From an uncultured Roseovarius sp. (GTDB lineage: Bacteria > Pseudomonadota > Alphaproteobacteria > Rhodobacterales > Rhodobacteraceae): a stretch of 64,000 nt of DNA. Shown piece by piece: positions 24,818 through 34,591 of the stretch. Within the stretch, counting starts at the first letter, position 1; each line of letters begins with the position of its first letter. The translations under genes were made by a program, and so were the position numbers. The DNA is taken from contig CANMBU010000001.1 in assembly GCA_947496175.1 (NCBI GenBank), forward strand, positions 992,001 to 1,056,000, read 5' to 3'. A model generated the notes under the pieces. The model was not told the DNA's origin and did no database searches. It saw only the letters and a program-made list of their open reading frames with translations.

Positions 24818-25915
24818 TCAATTACGTGCGATTGTCAGGTCTTCGTATAGGTTTTTCAACACAAGAAAGTCACCAACGGCACCACAGTCCGGCATAGCGA
24901 TCATTAGGTCACGCGCCTCAAGACTTCCAGCACCAAACATGATGAACGCCTGAGCTTCCAAGTCCTGACCGCAGGTTGAGCCACCAATTTCAATCTCAAT
25001 GTTGATCTCAGTGTCGCTCTCGCCTTTGGAGGGAAACGTATAGATTTCCGCATTCAGGCTTTCTGGTAGGCCATTCTCGACAAGTCGCGTAAGGAAACCT
25101 GTTTGTTCCAACGACGCATCTTCGCTTGATTCACGCCAAACATGGCCTGCATCCCTGTAAGACGCACCGTTCTCAAAAGCATGCAATTGGACATCGGTGT
25201 CGCCCTTCCATTGTACGACATACCGTTCATAGGCGCTCAAATCAGAAATCTGCACATTCGCAACGGCACCTTCGCCGTTGGCAAACGCCGCGATGAACAA
25301 CGCATTTTCAGCAAGTGCAGGAACTTTTGCGCGCCACTCTCCGTTCTCGTCCGTCACACCCGAAATCATCATACCACTATGATGCAACGTAAAGCGTTCA
25401 TTCGTCATGCAGCTCGACTCAAGCGCCAGCACTGCCATCGCCGCATCACCCGGCGCTGCTGTTAACTCGATTTCGCATGTAAACGCAGGCACTTTTTCTT
25501 CAACCGGAAGATCAGATATTGGCGCATCACTGGGTGCAACAATCTTCACCGGTTCACTGGGGAGTAAAATAGGATCGGCGGCAGCGACAGGTGCCGCAGG
25601 CAAGGCAGATGTGAGGATAACTTCGCCCACCTGTACGTCTTCAATATCTCCGGCTTTATCGCTGAAAGCGAGCGCATCTGTGTCTGAAGCCGCCTGCGTA
25701 TCATTTTGGAAAGGCTCCGCTGGCTCAACAAAGTCCCGTTTGGTCTCAAGCCCTACAGGAAACGCGTTGGAACTCACCGAGGCGACGGCTACACCGGATC
25801 GAGTTTGGTTCTCACCACCGGCAAGTACGTTTTGCATCACATACCCTGTTCCCAGAGCACAAATCAGCACACCGCTCGTCATAGCCAAGCGCTTGGGGCC
25901 AAAAGATAATTTCAT
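24818..25915 (-). CDS. Membrane-anchored periplasmic protein of unknown function
   Basis: I do not recognise this family by function. The 365-residue protein has one N-terminal membrane segment (about residues 10-32, AMTSGVLICALGTGYVMQNV), an acidic, low-complexity linker to about 130, and then a cysteine-containing, beta-rich periplasmic part (ISGVTDENGEWRAKVPALA resembles a carboxypeptidase-regulatory or Ig-like fold). ATG at 25915 is preferred over one five codons upstream because GGGAGG precedes it at the right distance. It lies between secA and the PstS-like/OmpA gene, all on the minus strand. A structural role at the cell envelope is a guess. Confidence 0.7.
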   Translation of the reverse strand: MKLSFGPKRLAMTSGVLICALGTGYVMQNVLAGGENQTRSGVAVASVSSNAFPVGLETKRDFVEPAEPFQNDTQAASDTDALAFSDKAGDIEDVQVGEVILTSALPAAPVAAADPILLPSEPVKIVAPSDAPISDLPVEEKVPAFTCEIELTAAPGDAAMAVLALESSCMTNERFTLHHSGMMISGVTDENGEWRAKVPALAENALFIAAFANGEGAVANVQISDLSAYERYVVQWKGDTDVQLHAFENGASYRDAGHVWRESSEDASLEQTGFLTRLVENGLPESLNAEIYTFPSKGESDTEINIEIEIGGSTCGQDLEAQAFIMFGAGSLEARDLMIAMPDCGAVGDFLVLKNLYEDLTIARN

Positions 25916-26019
25916 GACGGCCTCCCACAAGCCAGAGAAATTCCTGACTGTGGTAGTTAAAAATCAAGGCCGGTCTGTGGCAGTGCAAAGGTGTCTTTTT
26001 GGCGGCTCGGCGCTAAACT

Positions 26020-28722
26020 CTAGGCCAATCTGCCATGGCAATGTTTGAATTTCTTACCTGATCCGCACGGGCATTTGTCATTACGACCTGGATTTCCCCA
26101 AGTCGTTGGATCGTTCTCATCAAAGCCTTCCAGCGCTTCACCGGCAGGCTCATCTTCGCCCATAACAGCCTGCTCCACGGCACCCTGCATCGCTGCGCGT
26201 TGCGCTTCAATCTGCTGAAGCATTGCTTGCTGTTCTTCTTCTGTCATCGGGCGCACCTGCGACAGCTTCTGTGTCACATCCTGCCGCAACCCATCCAACA
26301 TGCTTTCGAAAAGCTGAAATGCCTCGTTCTTGTATTCATTCAGCGGATCGCGCTGCGCATATCCACGAAAACCAACAACACTGCGCAAATGTTCCAGCGT
26401 CAAAAGATGCTCGCGCCATTTGGTGTCGATCGTCTGCAAAAGGACCTGCTTTTCAATCATGCGCATGTTTTCCGGACCGAACTTCTCGGCTTTGTCCGCC
26501 ATCATGTCGCTGGCTGCTTTTTCAATACGATCCGCGATCTCGTCGTCGTCAACGCCCTCTTCATCGCCCCACTCTACAAGTGGCAAATCCAATGTCAGTT
26601 GTTCAGCAACGGCTGTTTTAAACCCTTCCATGTCCCACTGATCAGCATAGCTTTTGGGCGGCATGTAGCGGTCGATAAGATCGTCAATCACTTCGCCACG
26701 CATATCCGTCGTGATTTCAGAAAGATCTTCGGCCTTCATGATGTCGAGACGTTGCTTGAAGATCACCTTCCGCTGCTCGTTCATCACATCGTCAAACTTC
26801 AAGAGCTGCTTTCGGATATCAAAGTTGCGGCCTTCGACCTTGGCTTGCGCCCGCTCAAGGCTCTTGTTGACCCAAGGGTGAATAATCGCCTCACCCTCTT
26901 TCATGCCAAGCGTCGCAAGTACTTTTTCCAAACGTTCAGAGCCGAAAATCCGCATCAGATCATCTTCGAGGCTCAGGAAAAAGGAGGACCGTCCCGGATC
27001 GCCTTGTCGCCCGGACCGCCCGCGCAGCTGGTTGTCAATCCGACGGCTTTCGTGGCGTTCAGTGGCCAGAACATAAAGACCACCGGCTTCTTTCACCGCA
27101 TTTTCATCGTCGGCGTGTTCCGCTTCGATCTTTTGGCGCAGCACCTCTGGATCAGCTTCCGGATCTGCTGCGATGGCTTCAAGTATTTTCAATTCAACAT
27201 TGCCACCAAGCTTAATATCCGTACCGCGCCCGGCCATGTTGGTCGCAATAGTCACCGCGCCTAGCTTGCCGGCTTCGGCAATGATCTGCGCCTCTTGTTC
27301 ATGTTGACGCGCATTCAGAACGTTGTGTGTCACGCCAGCTTTCGTCAAAAGCGCGCTTAGCGTCTCTGACTTCTCAATCGAGGTCGTGCCCACAAGAATG
27401 GGTTGCCCTTTTTCATGCGCCTTTTGGATTGCGCCGATAATCGCATCGAACTTCTCGCGTTCTGTGCGATAGACCGCGTCGTCTTCGTCCTTGCGCTCAA
27501 TCGGTTGGTTTGTCGGCACCTCAACAACGCCCAAGCCGTAGATCTGACCAAATTCTTCGGCCTCGGTTGCCGCTGTGCCTGTCATACCTGCAAGCTTGTC
27601 GTAGAGCCTGAAGTAGTTCTGAAACGTGACTTGGGCCAAAGTGACATTTTCAGGCTGAATATCACAGCCCTCTTTGGCTTCAATCGCCTGATGCAAGCCT
27701 TCAGAGAGGCGACGGCCGGCCATCATGCGTCCAGTGAATTCATCAATCAAAACAACATTACCATCGCGCACGATGTAATCCCGGTCTTTCAGGAACATTT
27801 TATGCGCACGAAGACCCTGGTTCACATGATGCACGATAGTCGTGCTTTCAGGATCATACAGTGACTGTTCCTGCTCAAGAACGCCATTTTCGTGCAGAAT
27901 ACTCTCTAGATATTCGTTGCCTTCATCCGTGAAAGTCACATTCTTCGTTTTCTCATCAATCGTGTAATGCTCTTCGTCCAAAAGCGGGATGAGCTTATCA
28001 ATGGTCACGTATAACTCACTGCGATCCTGCGCCGGGCCAGAGATGATCAACGGCGTCCGCGCCTCATCGATCAGGATTGAGTCAACCTCATCCACAATCG
28101 CAAAAAAGTGCCCGCGTTGGTTCATTTCCTCCAGCGACGACTTCATGTTGTCGCGCAGGTAGTCAAAACCAAGCTCGTTGTTCGTGGCATAGGTTACGTC
28201 AGCCGCGTACGCCTCTTTCTTTTCCGGCTCGGGTTGTTGTGGATACACCACGCCGGTTGTCATACCCAGCGCAGAGTAAACCTTGCCCATCCATTCCGCG
28301 TCGCGCTTCGCCAGGTAGTCGTTGACCGTAACGATATGAACGTTACCGCCGGTCAACGCATTCAGATAAGCAGGGAAGGTCGCAACAAGTGTTTTACCCT
28401 CGCCCGTCTTCATCTCTGAAATGTTGCCCTGATGCAGGAAAATGCCGCCCATCAACTGTACGTCAAAAGCCCGCAAACCGAGTGCACGTCGCGCGGCTTC
28501 GCGACAATTGGCAAAGGCTTCGGGCAACAGATCATCAAGGCTCTCACCAGATGAAATGCGCTGTTTGAATTCCTGGGACTTTTCAATCAGGCCCTGATCA
28601 CTCAATGCTTCGAATTCTGGCTCCAAAGCGTTGATTTTCTCCACCAAAGGCCGAGTTGCCTTAACTTTGCGATCATTCGGCGTTCCGAAAATCTTTTTAG
28701 CAACCGTTCCAATACCCAGCAT
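26020..28722 (-). CDS. secA: Preprotein translocase ATPase SecA
   Basis: The 900-residue motor drives proteins through SecYEG with ATP. Walker A lies in MKTGEGKT (104-111), the DEVD box at 211-214, and the PPXD and helical domains follow. The C terminus has the zinc motif [14 protein letters not shown] that binds SecB and phospholipid. ATG at 28722 begins the conserved [13 protein letters not shown]; a 64-codon in-frame extension upstream has no family counterpart and is not used. It is divergent from an exported parvulin gene 183 bases away. Length is normal. Confidence 0.97.
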   Translation of the reverse strand: MLGIGTVAKKIFGTPNDRKVKATRPLVEKINALEPEFEALSDQGLIEKSQEFKQRISSGESLDDLLPEAFANCREAARRALGLRAFDVQLMGGIFLHQGNISEMKTGEGKTLVATFPAYLNALTGGNVHIVTVNDYLAKRDAEWMGKVYSALGMTTGVVYPQQPEPEKKEAYAADVTYATNNELGFDYLRDNMKSSLEEMNQRGHFFAIVDEVDSILIDEARTPLIISGPAQDRSELYVTIDKLIPLLDEEHYTIDEKTKNVTFTDEGNEYLESILHENGVLEQEQSLYDPESTTIVHHVNQGLRAHKMFLKDRDYIVRDGNVVLIDEFTGRMMAGRRLSEGLHQAIEAKEGCDIQPENVTLAQVTFQNYFRLYDKLAGMTGTAATEAEEFGQIYGLGVVEVPTNQPIERKDEDDAVYRTEREKFDAIIGAIQKAHEKGQPILVGTTSIEKSETLSALLTKAGVTHNVLNARQHEQEAQIIAEAGKLGAVTIATNMAGRGTDIKLGGNVELKILEAIAADPEADPEVLRQKIEAEHADDENAVKEAGGLYVLATERHESRRIDNQLRGRSGRQGDPGRSSFFLSLEDDLMRIFGSERLEKVLATLGMKEGEAIIHPWVNKSLERAQAKVEGRNFDIRKQLLKFDDVMNEQRKVIFKQRLDIMKAEDLSEITTDMRGEVIDDLIDRYMPPKSYADQWDMEGFKTAVAEQLTLDLPLVEWGDEEGVDDDEIADRIEKAASDMMADKAEKFGPENMRMIEKQVLLQTIDTKWREHLLTLEHLRSVVGFRGYAQRDPLNEYKNEAFQLFESMLDGLRQDVTQKLSQVRPMTEEEQQAMLQQIEAQRAAMQGAVEQAVMGEDEPAGEALEGFDENDPTTWGNPGRNDKCPCGSGKKFKHCHGRLA

Positions 28723-28905
28723 CTTAAATCCGTTCAGATCTTTCGCGTGTTTTTGATGGGCAATCGCTTGCCCCGACCGCCCTGCAACCCTAGAACGGAC
28801 GCAATGGGCAATTTGCCTTTGTATCAAGGCGATGTAAGGGCCTGCCGATACAGTGTCAACGTCACAAGGCATGATGCCTCTGCACGAACGAACAAAGGAA
28901 ATCTT

Positions 28906-29760
28906 ATGTTGCAATCATTCAAGACTTTCGTGGCAGCTTCTTGCGTGCTCGGCGCCATTTCAACAACGGTTGTTGCGCAGGACGACGTCGACCCAAATCA
29001 GGTGCTTGCAACGGTTAACGGCACAGAGATCACACTGGCGCATGTGATCGCTCTGAGATCTGAACTGCCGCAGCAATATGATCAATTCCCATCCGCACTC
29101 TTGTTTCAGGGCATTATGGATCAACTCATCCAACACACGCTTATGATGCAATCCATTGAAAACCAGGCGTCGTTCAAAAGCCGCATCACAATTGAAAACG
29201 AAACCCGTTCCATCATGGCCGGCGAAGTTCTTCAAGGCATCGTGTCAGAAGAACCATCCGAGGACAGCCTTCGCACGCTTTACGATGAAAAATACCCTGC
29301 AGACCTTCAAGAAACAGAATATCGCGCATCGCATATCCTTGTCGAAACTGAAGATGAAGCCACAGCGCTCGTCGCTGAGTTAGAGAGTGGCGCAGACTTT
29401 GCTACCCTTGCCCGTGAAAAGTCCACAGGACCGTCAGGGCCGTCTGGAGGAGATTTGGGTTGGTTTGGAACAGGCGACATGGTCGAGCCGTTTTTCAATG
29501 CGGTTGTCGAATTGGAACAGGGTCAGGTATCCCCACCGGTTCAAACCACATTCGGTTGGCATGTCATCCTTTTGGCCGAAACCCGTGATCGCGCACGCCC
29601 GGAATTCGACACTGTTAAGGCCCAACTCATCGAAGAAGCGCGCCAGTCATCTGTAGAAGCTTTCGTCGCTAACCTACGTGAAAAAGCCGACATAACACGT
29701 GCTGACACCGATGGGATCAATCCAGACGTAATTCTGAATTTCGACCTCTTGGAGCAATAA
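28906..29760 (+). CDS. Exported parvulin-type peptidylprolyl isomerase
   Basis: The 284-residue protein has a signal peptide with cleavage near VVAQD (residue 24), a SurA-N-like helical region (about 30-125), and a parvulin domain from about 132 to 222 ([34 protein letters not shown] and HVILLAE). It is expected to speed folding of exported proteins in the periplasm by turning proline bonds. ATG at 28906 is chosen over a longer in-frame start because AAAGGA precedes it and a signal peptide begins there. argJ follows after two bases. Divergence from secA fits a joint role in secretion. Confidence 0.9.
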   Translation: MLQSFKTFVAASCVLGAISTTVVAQDDVDPNQVLATVNGTEITLAHVIALRSELPQQYDQFPSALLFQGIMDQLIQHTLMMQSIENQASFKSRITIENETRSIMAGEVLQGIVSEEPSEDSLRTLYDEKYPADLQETEYRASHILVETEDEATALVAELESGADFATLAREKSTGPSGPSGGDLGWFGTGDMVEPFFNAVVELEQGQVSPPVQTTFGWHVILLAETRDRARPEFDTVKAQLIEEARQSSVEAFVANLREKADITRADTDGINPDVILNFDLLEQ

Positions 29761-29762
29761 AT

Positions 29763-30992
29763 ATGGGTAAGACACCCGCCGTCTCTCCCTTGGCGCCTGA
29801 CACCTTTCCCGATCTTCCGACAATCAAAGGGGCACGGTTCGCAGCCGTTGAAGCGGGTGTCCGCTACGAAGGGCGCAAGGATGTAACGCTCATATCGCTT
29901 GATCCTGGAACCTCCATTGCAGGCGTCTTTACCAAATCTGCCACGCGCTCGGCGGCCGTGCTGGATTGCCAGGAAAAGATCGGTAAACATATCGACGCAG
30001 GTGCGGCGATTATCGTGAACTCTGGCAACGCCAACGCATTTACCGGCAAGAACGGCAAAGAGTCAGTGAACGCGATTGCACATGCAGTTGCAGACACATT
30101 GGATCTGCCCGAAGAACGGGTTTTTTCATCTTCCACAGGGGTCATCGGGGAAAGCCTGCCGCATGATCGCATTTGTGCCAAAATCGGCGAGGCGGCAGAG
30201 ACGCTTTCCCAAACAAACCTTCCCGATGCCGCGCAAGCCATCATGACAACGGATACTTTCCCAAAGGGCGCAGGCGCGACTGTGTCTGTAGATGGTCAAG
30301 AGGTTCATATCGCAGGCATCGCCAAAGGGTCCGGAATGATTGCACCGGACATGGCCACGATGCTTGTCTATATCTTCACGGATGCCCTGATGGAGCGCGA
30401 AGTCCTGCAGCAAATGGTGACTGCGCTCAACAAAAAGACCTTCAACTGCATCACCGTCGATAGCGACACCTCGACATCCGATACGCTGCTGGTCGCCGCA
30501 ACCGGTGCCTCTGGCGTGCGCGTCACAGACAAGAGCGTTGGTTTCATGGAAGCGTTGCGATCTGTCATGCTCGATCTTGCACATCAAGTTGTGCGAGACG
30601 GTGAAGGTGCAACGAAATTTGTTGAGGTATCCGTGACAGGAGCGTCCAGCGATACTGATGCCAAGACGCACGCCATGGCCATTGCAAATTCGCCTTTGGT
30701 CAAAACCGCCATTGCAGGTGCAGACCCGAATTGGGGCAGGGTGGTCATGGCCATCGGCAAATCTGGCGCACCAGCAGACCGAGACCTCCTGTCAATCTGG
30801 TTTGGCGAAACGCTTGTGGCCGAAAAAGGCTGGGTTAGTGACACATATCGCGAAGAAGACGGCGCCGCACACATGAAAAACGATAAGATTGAGATCCGCG
30901 TTGACCTCGGTCTAGGCGGGGGAACTGCCACCGTCTGGACGTGCGATCTGACCCATGGGTACATCTCAATCAACGCGGATTACCGGTCTTGA
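29763..30992 (+). CDS. argJ: Bifunctional ornithine acetyltransferase/N-acetylglutamate synthase
   Basis: The 409-residue enzyme moves the acetyl group from N-acetylornithine to glutamate, and in the bifunctional form also makes N-acetylglutamate from acetyl-CoA, in arginine synthesis. It matures by self-cleavage before the nucleophile threonine; this is T199 in GMIAPDMATML. The oxyanion residues lie in SSSTGVIGE (122-130). It is followed by the mutT-type gene with a four-base overlap (TTGA). Another arginine gene, argG, lies in the window at 53.7 kb but is not linked. Confidence 0.95.
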   Translation: MGKTPAVSPLAPDTFPDLPTIKGARFAAVEAGVRYEGRKDVTLISLDPGTSIAGVFTKSATRSAAVLDCQEKIGKHIDAGAAIIVNSGNANAFTGKNGKESVNAIAHAVADTLDLPEERVFSSSTGVIGESLPHDRICAKIGEAAETLSQTNLPDAAQAIMTTDTFPKGAGATVSVDGQEVHIAGIAKGSGMIAPDMATMLVYIFTDALMEREVLQQMVTALNKKTFNCITVDSDTSTSDTLLVAATGASGVRVTDKSVGFMEALRSVMLDLAHQVVRDGEGATKFVEVSVTGASSDTDAKTHAMAIANSPLVKTAIAGADPNWGRVVMAIGKSGAPADRDLLSIWFGETLVAEKGWVSDTYREEDGAAHMKNDKIEIRVDLGLGGGTATVWTCDLTHGYISINADYRS

Positions 30993-31387
30993 AGACTGTT
31001 CTGGTATCTGCAGTAGCCCTCATTGACATTGAGGGCCGTGTTCTGCTGGCCCAGCGTCCCGAAGGGAAATCCATGGCAGGTCTTTGGGAGTTTCCCGGCG
31101 GCAAGGTGGAAGACGGCGAAACACCCGAAGTCGCCCTGATCCGCGAGCTGGAAGAAGAGCTTGGCATCAACACCTGGGAAAGCTGCCTCGCGCCTCTGAC
31201 TTTCGCCAGTCACAGCTATGACGATTTCCACCTCCTCATGCCGCTCTTCGCTTGCCGCCAATGGGAAGGCTCCCCGCAATCTCGGGAAGGTCAGACACTG
31301 AAATGGGTGCGTCCAAATAATCTGCGCGACTACCCAATGCCAGCGGCAGACATCCCGCTCATTCCGATCCTGCGCGACTGGCTTTAG
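30989..31387 (+). CDS. mutT: MutT-type 8-oxo-dGTP diphosphatase
   Basis: The 132-residue protein has a full Nudix box at residues 38-60 (GGKVEDGETPEVALIRELEEELGI), preceded by LLAQRPEGKSMAGLWEFPG, typical of MutT/NUDT1-like enzymes that remove 8-oxo-dGTP from the nucleotide pool. The start is taken as TTG at 30989, overlapping the argJ stop (TTGA), since the conserved KTVLVSAVALID begins there. A longer frame starts inside argJ and is unlikely. A hairpin follows, but its T-tract serves the convergent infB operon. Confidence 0.88.
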   Translation: MKTVLVSAVALIDIEGRVLLAQRPEGKSMAGLWEFPGGKVEDGETPEVALIRELEEELGINTWESCLAPLTFASHSYDDFHLLMPLFACRQWEGSPQSREGQTLKWVRPNNLRDYPMPAADIPLIPILRDWL

Positions 31388-31403
31388 AGTCCGGAAACGA
31401 AAA

Positions 31404-31423
31404 GGGCGGCACATAGGCCGCCC
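31404..31423 (-). terminator. Rho-independent terminator of the rimP-infB operon
   Basis: GGGCGGC-loop-GCCGCCC is a perfect seven-base stem with a six-base loop. On the minus strand it is followed by TTTTCGTTT, so it should end the infB transcript 20 bases past the stop. On the plus strand no T-run follows, so it would stop mutT transcripts less well. Confidence 0.8.
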
Positions 31424-31445
31424 TCAAACCAGTCTCTAAAAAGGC

Positions 31446-33938
31446 TTAATCCAGGTTCCGTTCGATCTCTTCACGCTCGAAGATTTCGATGACGTCATCG
31501 GCGCGAATGTCATCGTAGTTCTCAAACGCCATACCGCATTCCTGACCTGATTGAACCTCCGGCACTTCGTCTTTAAAGCGTTTCAGCGTCTTGAGCGTAC
31601 CTTCGTGGATCACCACGTCATCCCGCAGAAGACGCACACCGGCAGAGCGACGCGCGACGCCTTCGGTAACGAGACAGCCAGCCACTTTGCCGACGCCTGT
31701 GACCTTGAAGACTTCTTTGATCTGAGCGTAGCCAATGAAATTCTCACGGATTTCCGCCCCGAGCAGACCAGAGGCCGCTGCTTTCACATCGTCCACAAGG
31801 TCATAGATCACGCTGTAGTAGCGAATCTCGACACCCTTCTGGTTGGCACTGTTCCGCGCTGGCGCATTCGCCCGCACGTTAAAGCCAATCACAGGCGCAC
31901 CTGAGGCTTCGGCAAGACCCACGTCACTTTCGGTGATCGCGCCAACACCGGAATGAAGCACACGCACGCGCACCTCTTCGTTGCCGATCTTCTCCATCGC
32001 CTGAACGATGGCTTCCGCCGAGCCCTGCACATCTGCTTTCACAAGGATAGGCAGTTCGGCAACATTCTCGTTTTCCTTGGCCTGTGCCAAAAGCTGTTCC
32101 AGAGACGTACCCGCACCAGCAGCCGCACGTTTCTCTTTCGCGGCTTTCTCCCGATACTCGGCAATCTCACGTGCCTGCGCTTCGGTATCCACCACGTTCA
32201 AAACGTCGCCTGCTTCGGGCGTGCCGTTCAAACCAAGAACCTCAACAGGCACCGATGGACCAGCCTCTTTCACCCGATCACCGCGGTCATTGATAAGCGC
32301 ACGCACACGACCATATTGCTCACCCACAACGAAGATATCGCCTTGCCGCAATGTGCCACGTTGCACAAGAACGGTCGCAACGGGACCACGGCCTACATCG
32401 AGTTGTGCTTCAATCACGGCACCTTCCGCCGCGCGATCAGGATTTGCCGTCAGCTCAAGGATTTCAGCTTGAAGTGCGATGGCTTCAAGCAGCTCATCGA
32501 GACCTTGACCGCTGATGGCAGACACTTCGACATCCTGTACTTCACCGGACATCTTCTCAACGATGACCTCGTGCTGCAGCAAGTCCGTACGAACCTTGTC
32601 CGGGTTTGCCTCAGGTTTGTCGATCTTGTTGATCGCCACGATCATCGGTACTTCAGCGGCCTTGGCGTGGTTGATCGCCTCAATAGTCTGCGGCATGACC
32701 GCATCATCAGCAGCAACAACCAGAACCACAATATCCGTGACCTGAGCACCCCGCGCACGCATGCTGGTAAACGCCGCGTGGCCAGGTGTGTCGAGGAAAC
32801 TGAGTAAGGAACCGCTATCCGTTTTGACCTGATAGGCCCCAATGTGCTGTGTGATCCCACCCGCTTCGCCCGAAACGACTTTGGCATCACGGATTGCATC
32901 CAAGAGAGACGTCTTGCCGTGATCTACATGGCCCATAATGGTGATGACCGGCGGACGCGGTTTGAGATCCTTTTCGTCATCGTCGACAGAGTCGATCACA
33001 TCTTCCACATCGGCGTCGCTGACCCGGACAACACTGTGGCCAAATTCCTCAATGATGAGCTCGGCTGTATCCGCGTCAATGGCCTCGTTTTGCGTAAGCA
33101 TCAGCCCATTGTTCATCAACGCTTTGACAACATCGCCAACGCGTTCGGCCATGCGGTTGGCCAGCTCTGATACAACAATGACCTCAGGCAGTTGAACTTC
33201 TCGGACGATCTTCTCCCGAGCTTCGCCGCCGCCCAGCGCTTTCTGACGCGCGCGCTCTTGTTTGCGCTTCATCGCAGCAAGCGACTTTTGCCGCCCACCT
33301 TCGCCGCCGGATAAAGCCTGATTCAGCGTCAGCTTACCAGACCGTCGGCCACCATCATCACCACGGCCTTTGTTGCCACGACTACGATCATCTCCCCGGT
33401 CGCGGTCTTGCTTGCGTGGTGCCTGCTTGGGCGCGCGCGCCTGCTGCGGTGCATCATCGGCGGGCGCAGCAGCTGCGGCTGCCGCTGCTTTGGCTGCAAC
33501 TTCGGCTTCACGCTTCTTGCGTTCCTCCTCATCAGCTTTGGCCTTGGCGCGCTCTTCAGCCTCGCGCTGTTCGCGCTCCTTGGCTTCGGCCTCCTGACGC
33601 CGACGCTGCTTTTCTTCTTCGCGGGCCTTCTCATCGGCCTCACGTTTTGCTGTTTCGTCCGCTTCACGCTCTTTGGCCGCGGCCAACGCCTTCATCCGGC
33701 GCTCCATCTCCGCATCGGAAATCCCGGCCGGACGTTTCGACGCGTTCGGCTGTGTTGCGGTAGGCTTTGACGCACCTGCACCAGGAGCCGCCGCACCCGG
33801 CTTGGGCTTGACGATCCGCTTACGCTTGGTTTCCACCACGACGTTCTTGGTGCGCCCATGGCTAAAGCTCTGCTTGACGTTCCCCGATCGAGGACCGCCG
33901 CGCACACCCAGAGTTTTCTTTCCGTCGTTGTCGCTCAT
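31446..33938 (-). CDS. infB: Translation initiation factor IF-2
   Basis: The 830-residue GTPase brings initiator tRNA to the ribosome. The N terminus is long and charged with a coiled-coil-like stretch of Glu/Arg/Ala (about 75-155) and a Gly/Arg-rich part (178-200). The G domain has GHVDHGKT at 336-343, DTPGHAAF and NKID. Beta-barrel domains follow to the end. Length suits alphaproteobacteria. It is the last gene of the rimP-nusA-ylxR-infB unit, five bases after the ylxR-like stop, and is followed by a strong terminator. Confidence 0.97.
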   Translation of the reverse strand: MSDNDGKKTLGVRGGPRSGNVKQSFSHGRTKNVVVETKRKRIVKPKPGAAAPGAGASKPTATQPNASKRPAGISDAEMERRMKALAAAKEREADETAKREADEKAREEEKQRRRQEAEAKEREQREAEERAKAKADEEERKKREAEVAAKAAAAAAAAPADDAPQQARAPKQAPRKQDRDRGDDRSRGNKGRGDDGGRRSGKLTLNQALSGGEGGRQKSLAAMKRKQERARQKALGGGEAREKIVREVQLPEVIVVSELANRMAERVGDVVKALMNNGLMLTQNEAIDADTAELIIEEFGHSVVRVSDADVEDVIDSVDDDEKDLKPRPPVITIMGHVDHGKTSLLDAIRDAKVVSGEAGGITQHIGAYQVKTDSGSLLSFLDTPGHAAFTSMRARGAQVTDIVVLVVAADDAVMPQTIEAINHAKAAEVPMIVAINKIDKPEANPDKVRTDLLQHEVIVEKMSGEVQDVEVSAISGQGLDELLEAIALQAEILELTANPDRAAEGAVIEAQLDVGRGPVATVLVQRGTLRQGDIFVVGEQYGRVRALINDRGDRVKEAGPSVPVEVLGLNGTPEAGDVLNVVDTEAQAREIAEYREKAAKEKRAAAGAGTSLEQLLAQAKENENVAELPILVKADVQGSAEAIVQAMEKIGNEEVRVRVLHSGVGAITESDVGLAEASGAPVIGFNVRANAPARNSANQKGVEIRYYSVIYDLVDDVKAAASGLLGAEIRENFIGYAQIKEVFKVTGVGKVAGCLVTEGVARRSAGVRLLRDDVVIHEGTLKTLKRFKDEVPEVQSGQECGMAFENYDDIRADDVIEIFEREEIERNLD

Positions 33939-33943
33939 CTACT

Positions 33944-34567
33944 TCAACTTCCTTTCCGGCGGGGGCTTTCCCCGGCCGAGACGCGCAAGCCTTTCAGCCT
34001 TGCCGCCTCCTCTACAACACGTTGGCACAAACCGCCAGCCGCTAGTGCAGCATGAATTGTGCTTTCCCGACCAAAGGCCTGACCCAGCTCATCAGCGGTC
34101 AACCATCCAATCCATGATCCGCCATATGGCGTGCTCAACTTGGATTTGCCGCGCTCTGATCCATCGCTCGCCTGAATGAGCACTTCGGCTTCATACTTAG
34201 ACAGCCAATCCTTAACCTTTTCGTAACCTGACACAGCTTGCCCTCCCTTCCGGGCCAAACTGATCAACTCAACCACACGACGCGCCAGCATGGTCTCTAC
34301 CATCTGAGGCAGGTTATCTGGCAAGGTCACAGCCTGCTTTGCACTGCGTGAAAACAGACCCTTTTTCACCGCAACCTGCAGCGCATCAAGATCCGCACTG
34401 ACCCAGATGCCCCGTCCCGGCAAACGTTCCAGAATATCGGGCACCACCTGCGCCTCGGGACCAATTGCAAACCGGATCAAACCGTGCTTTGGCCGCACCT
34501 CGCCTGTGGCAATGCACTTGCGTTCCGGACCGTCTTTTTGGTCCTTGGGCTGTCCGCCGCGCCCCAT
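33944..34567 (-). CDS. YlxR-type RNA-binding protein with L7Ae-like C-terminal domain
   Basis: The 207-residue protein has an N-terminal YlxR/DUF448 domain (about 12-90, with RKCIATGEVRPKHGLIRF) and a second region (about 95-195, with ARRVVELISLARKGGQAVSG) that resembles the L7Ae/L30e RNA-binding fold. In Firmicutes these two are separate genes (ylxR and ylxQ) between nusA and infB; here they are fused. Both parts probably bind RNA; in the literature YlxR is tied to RNase P and to transcription regulation, which I treat as background. It lies between nusA and infB with short gaps (24 and 5 bases). Confidence 0.88.
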   Translation of the reverse strand: MGRGGQPKDQKDGPERKCIATGEVRPKHGLIRFAIGPEAQVVPDILERLPGRGIWVSADLDALQVAVKKGLFSRSAKQAVTLPDNLPQMVETMLARRVVELISLARKGGQAVSGYEKVKDWLSKYEAEVLIQASDGSERGKSKLSTPYGGSWIGWLTADELGQAFGRESTIHAALAAGGLCQRVVEEAARLKGLRVSAGESPRRKGS

Positions 34568-34591
34568 GCTAACCTCACGAGACCTGAAGGA

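Noticed and set aside
26200-27264. 354-codon open frame on the plus strand opposite secA
   Set aside because: Antisense to secA, rich in His, Phe and Cys in the way reverse frames are, with no motif.
28723-28914. 64-codon N-terminal extension of secA
   Set aside because: The conserved SecA start [13 protein letters not shown] begins at 28722; the extension resembles no SecA and overlaps the divergent parvulin promoter region.
31953-32807. 284-codon open frame on the plus strand opposite infB
   Set aside because: Antisense shadow of the infB GTPase region without any domain signature.
33300-33700. Repetitive-looking GC-rich stretch in infB
   Set aside because: It encodes the charged Ala/Glu/Arg N terminus of IF-2, normal for the protein, and is not a CRISPR or DNA repeat.
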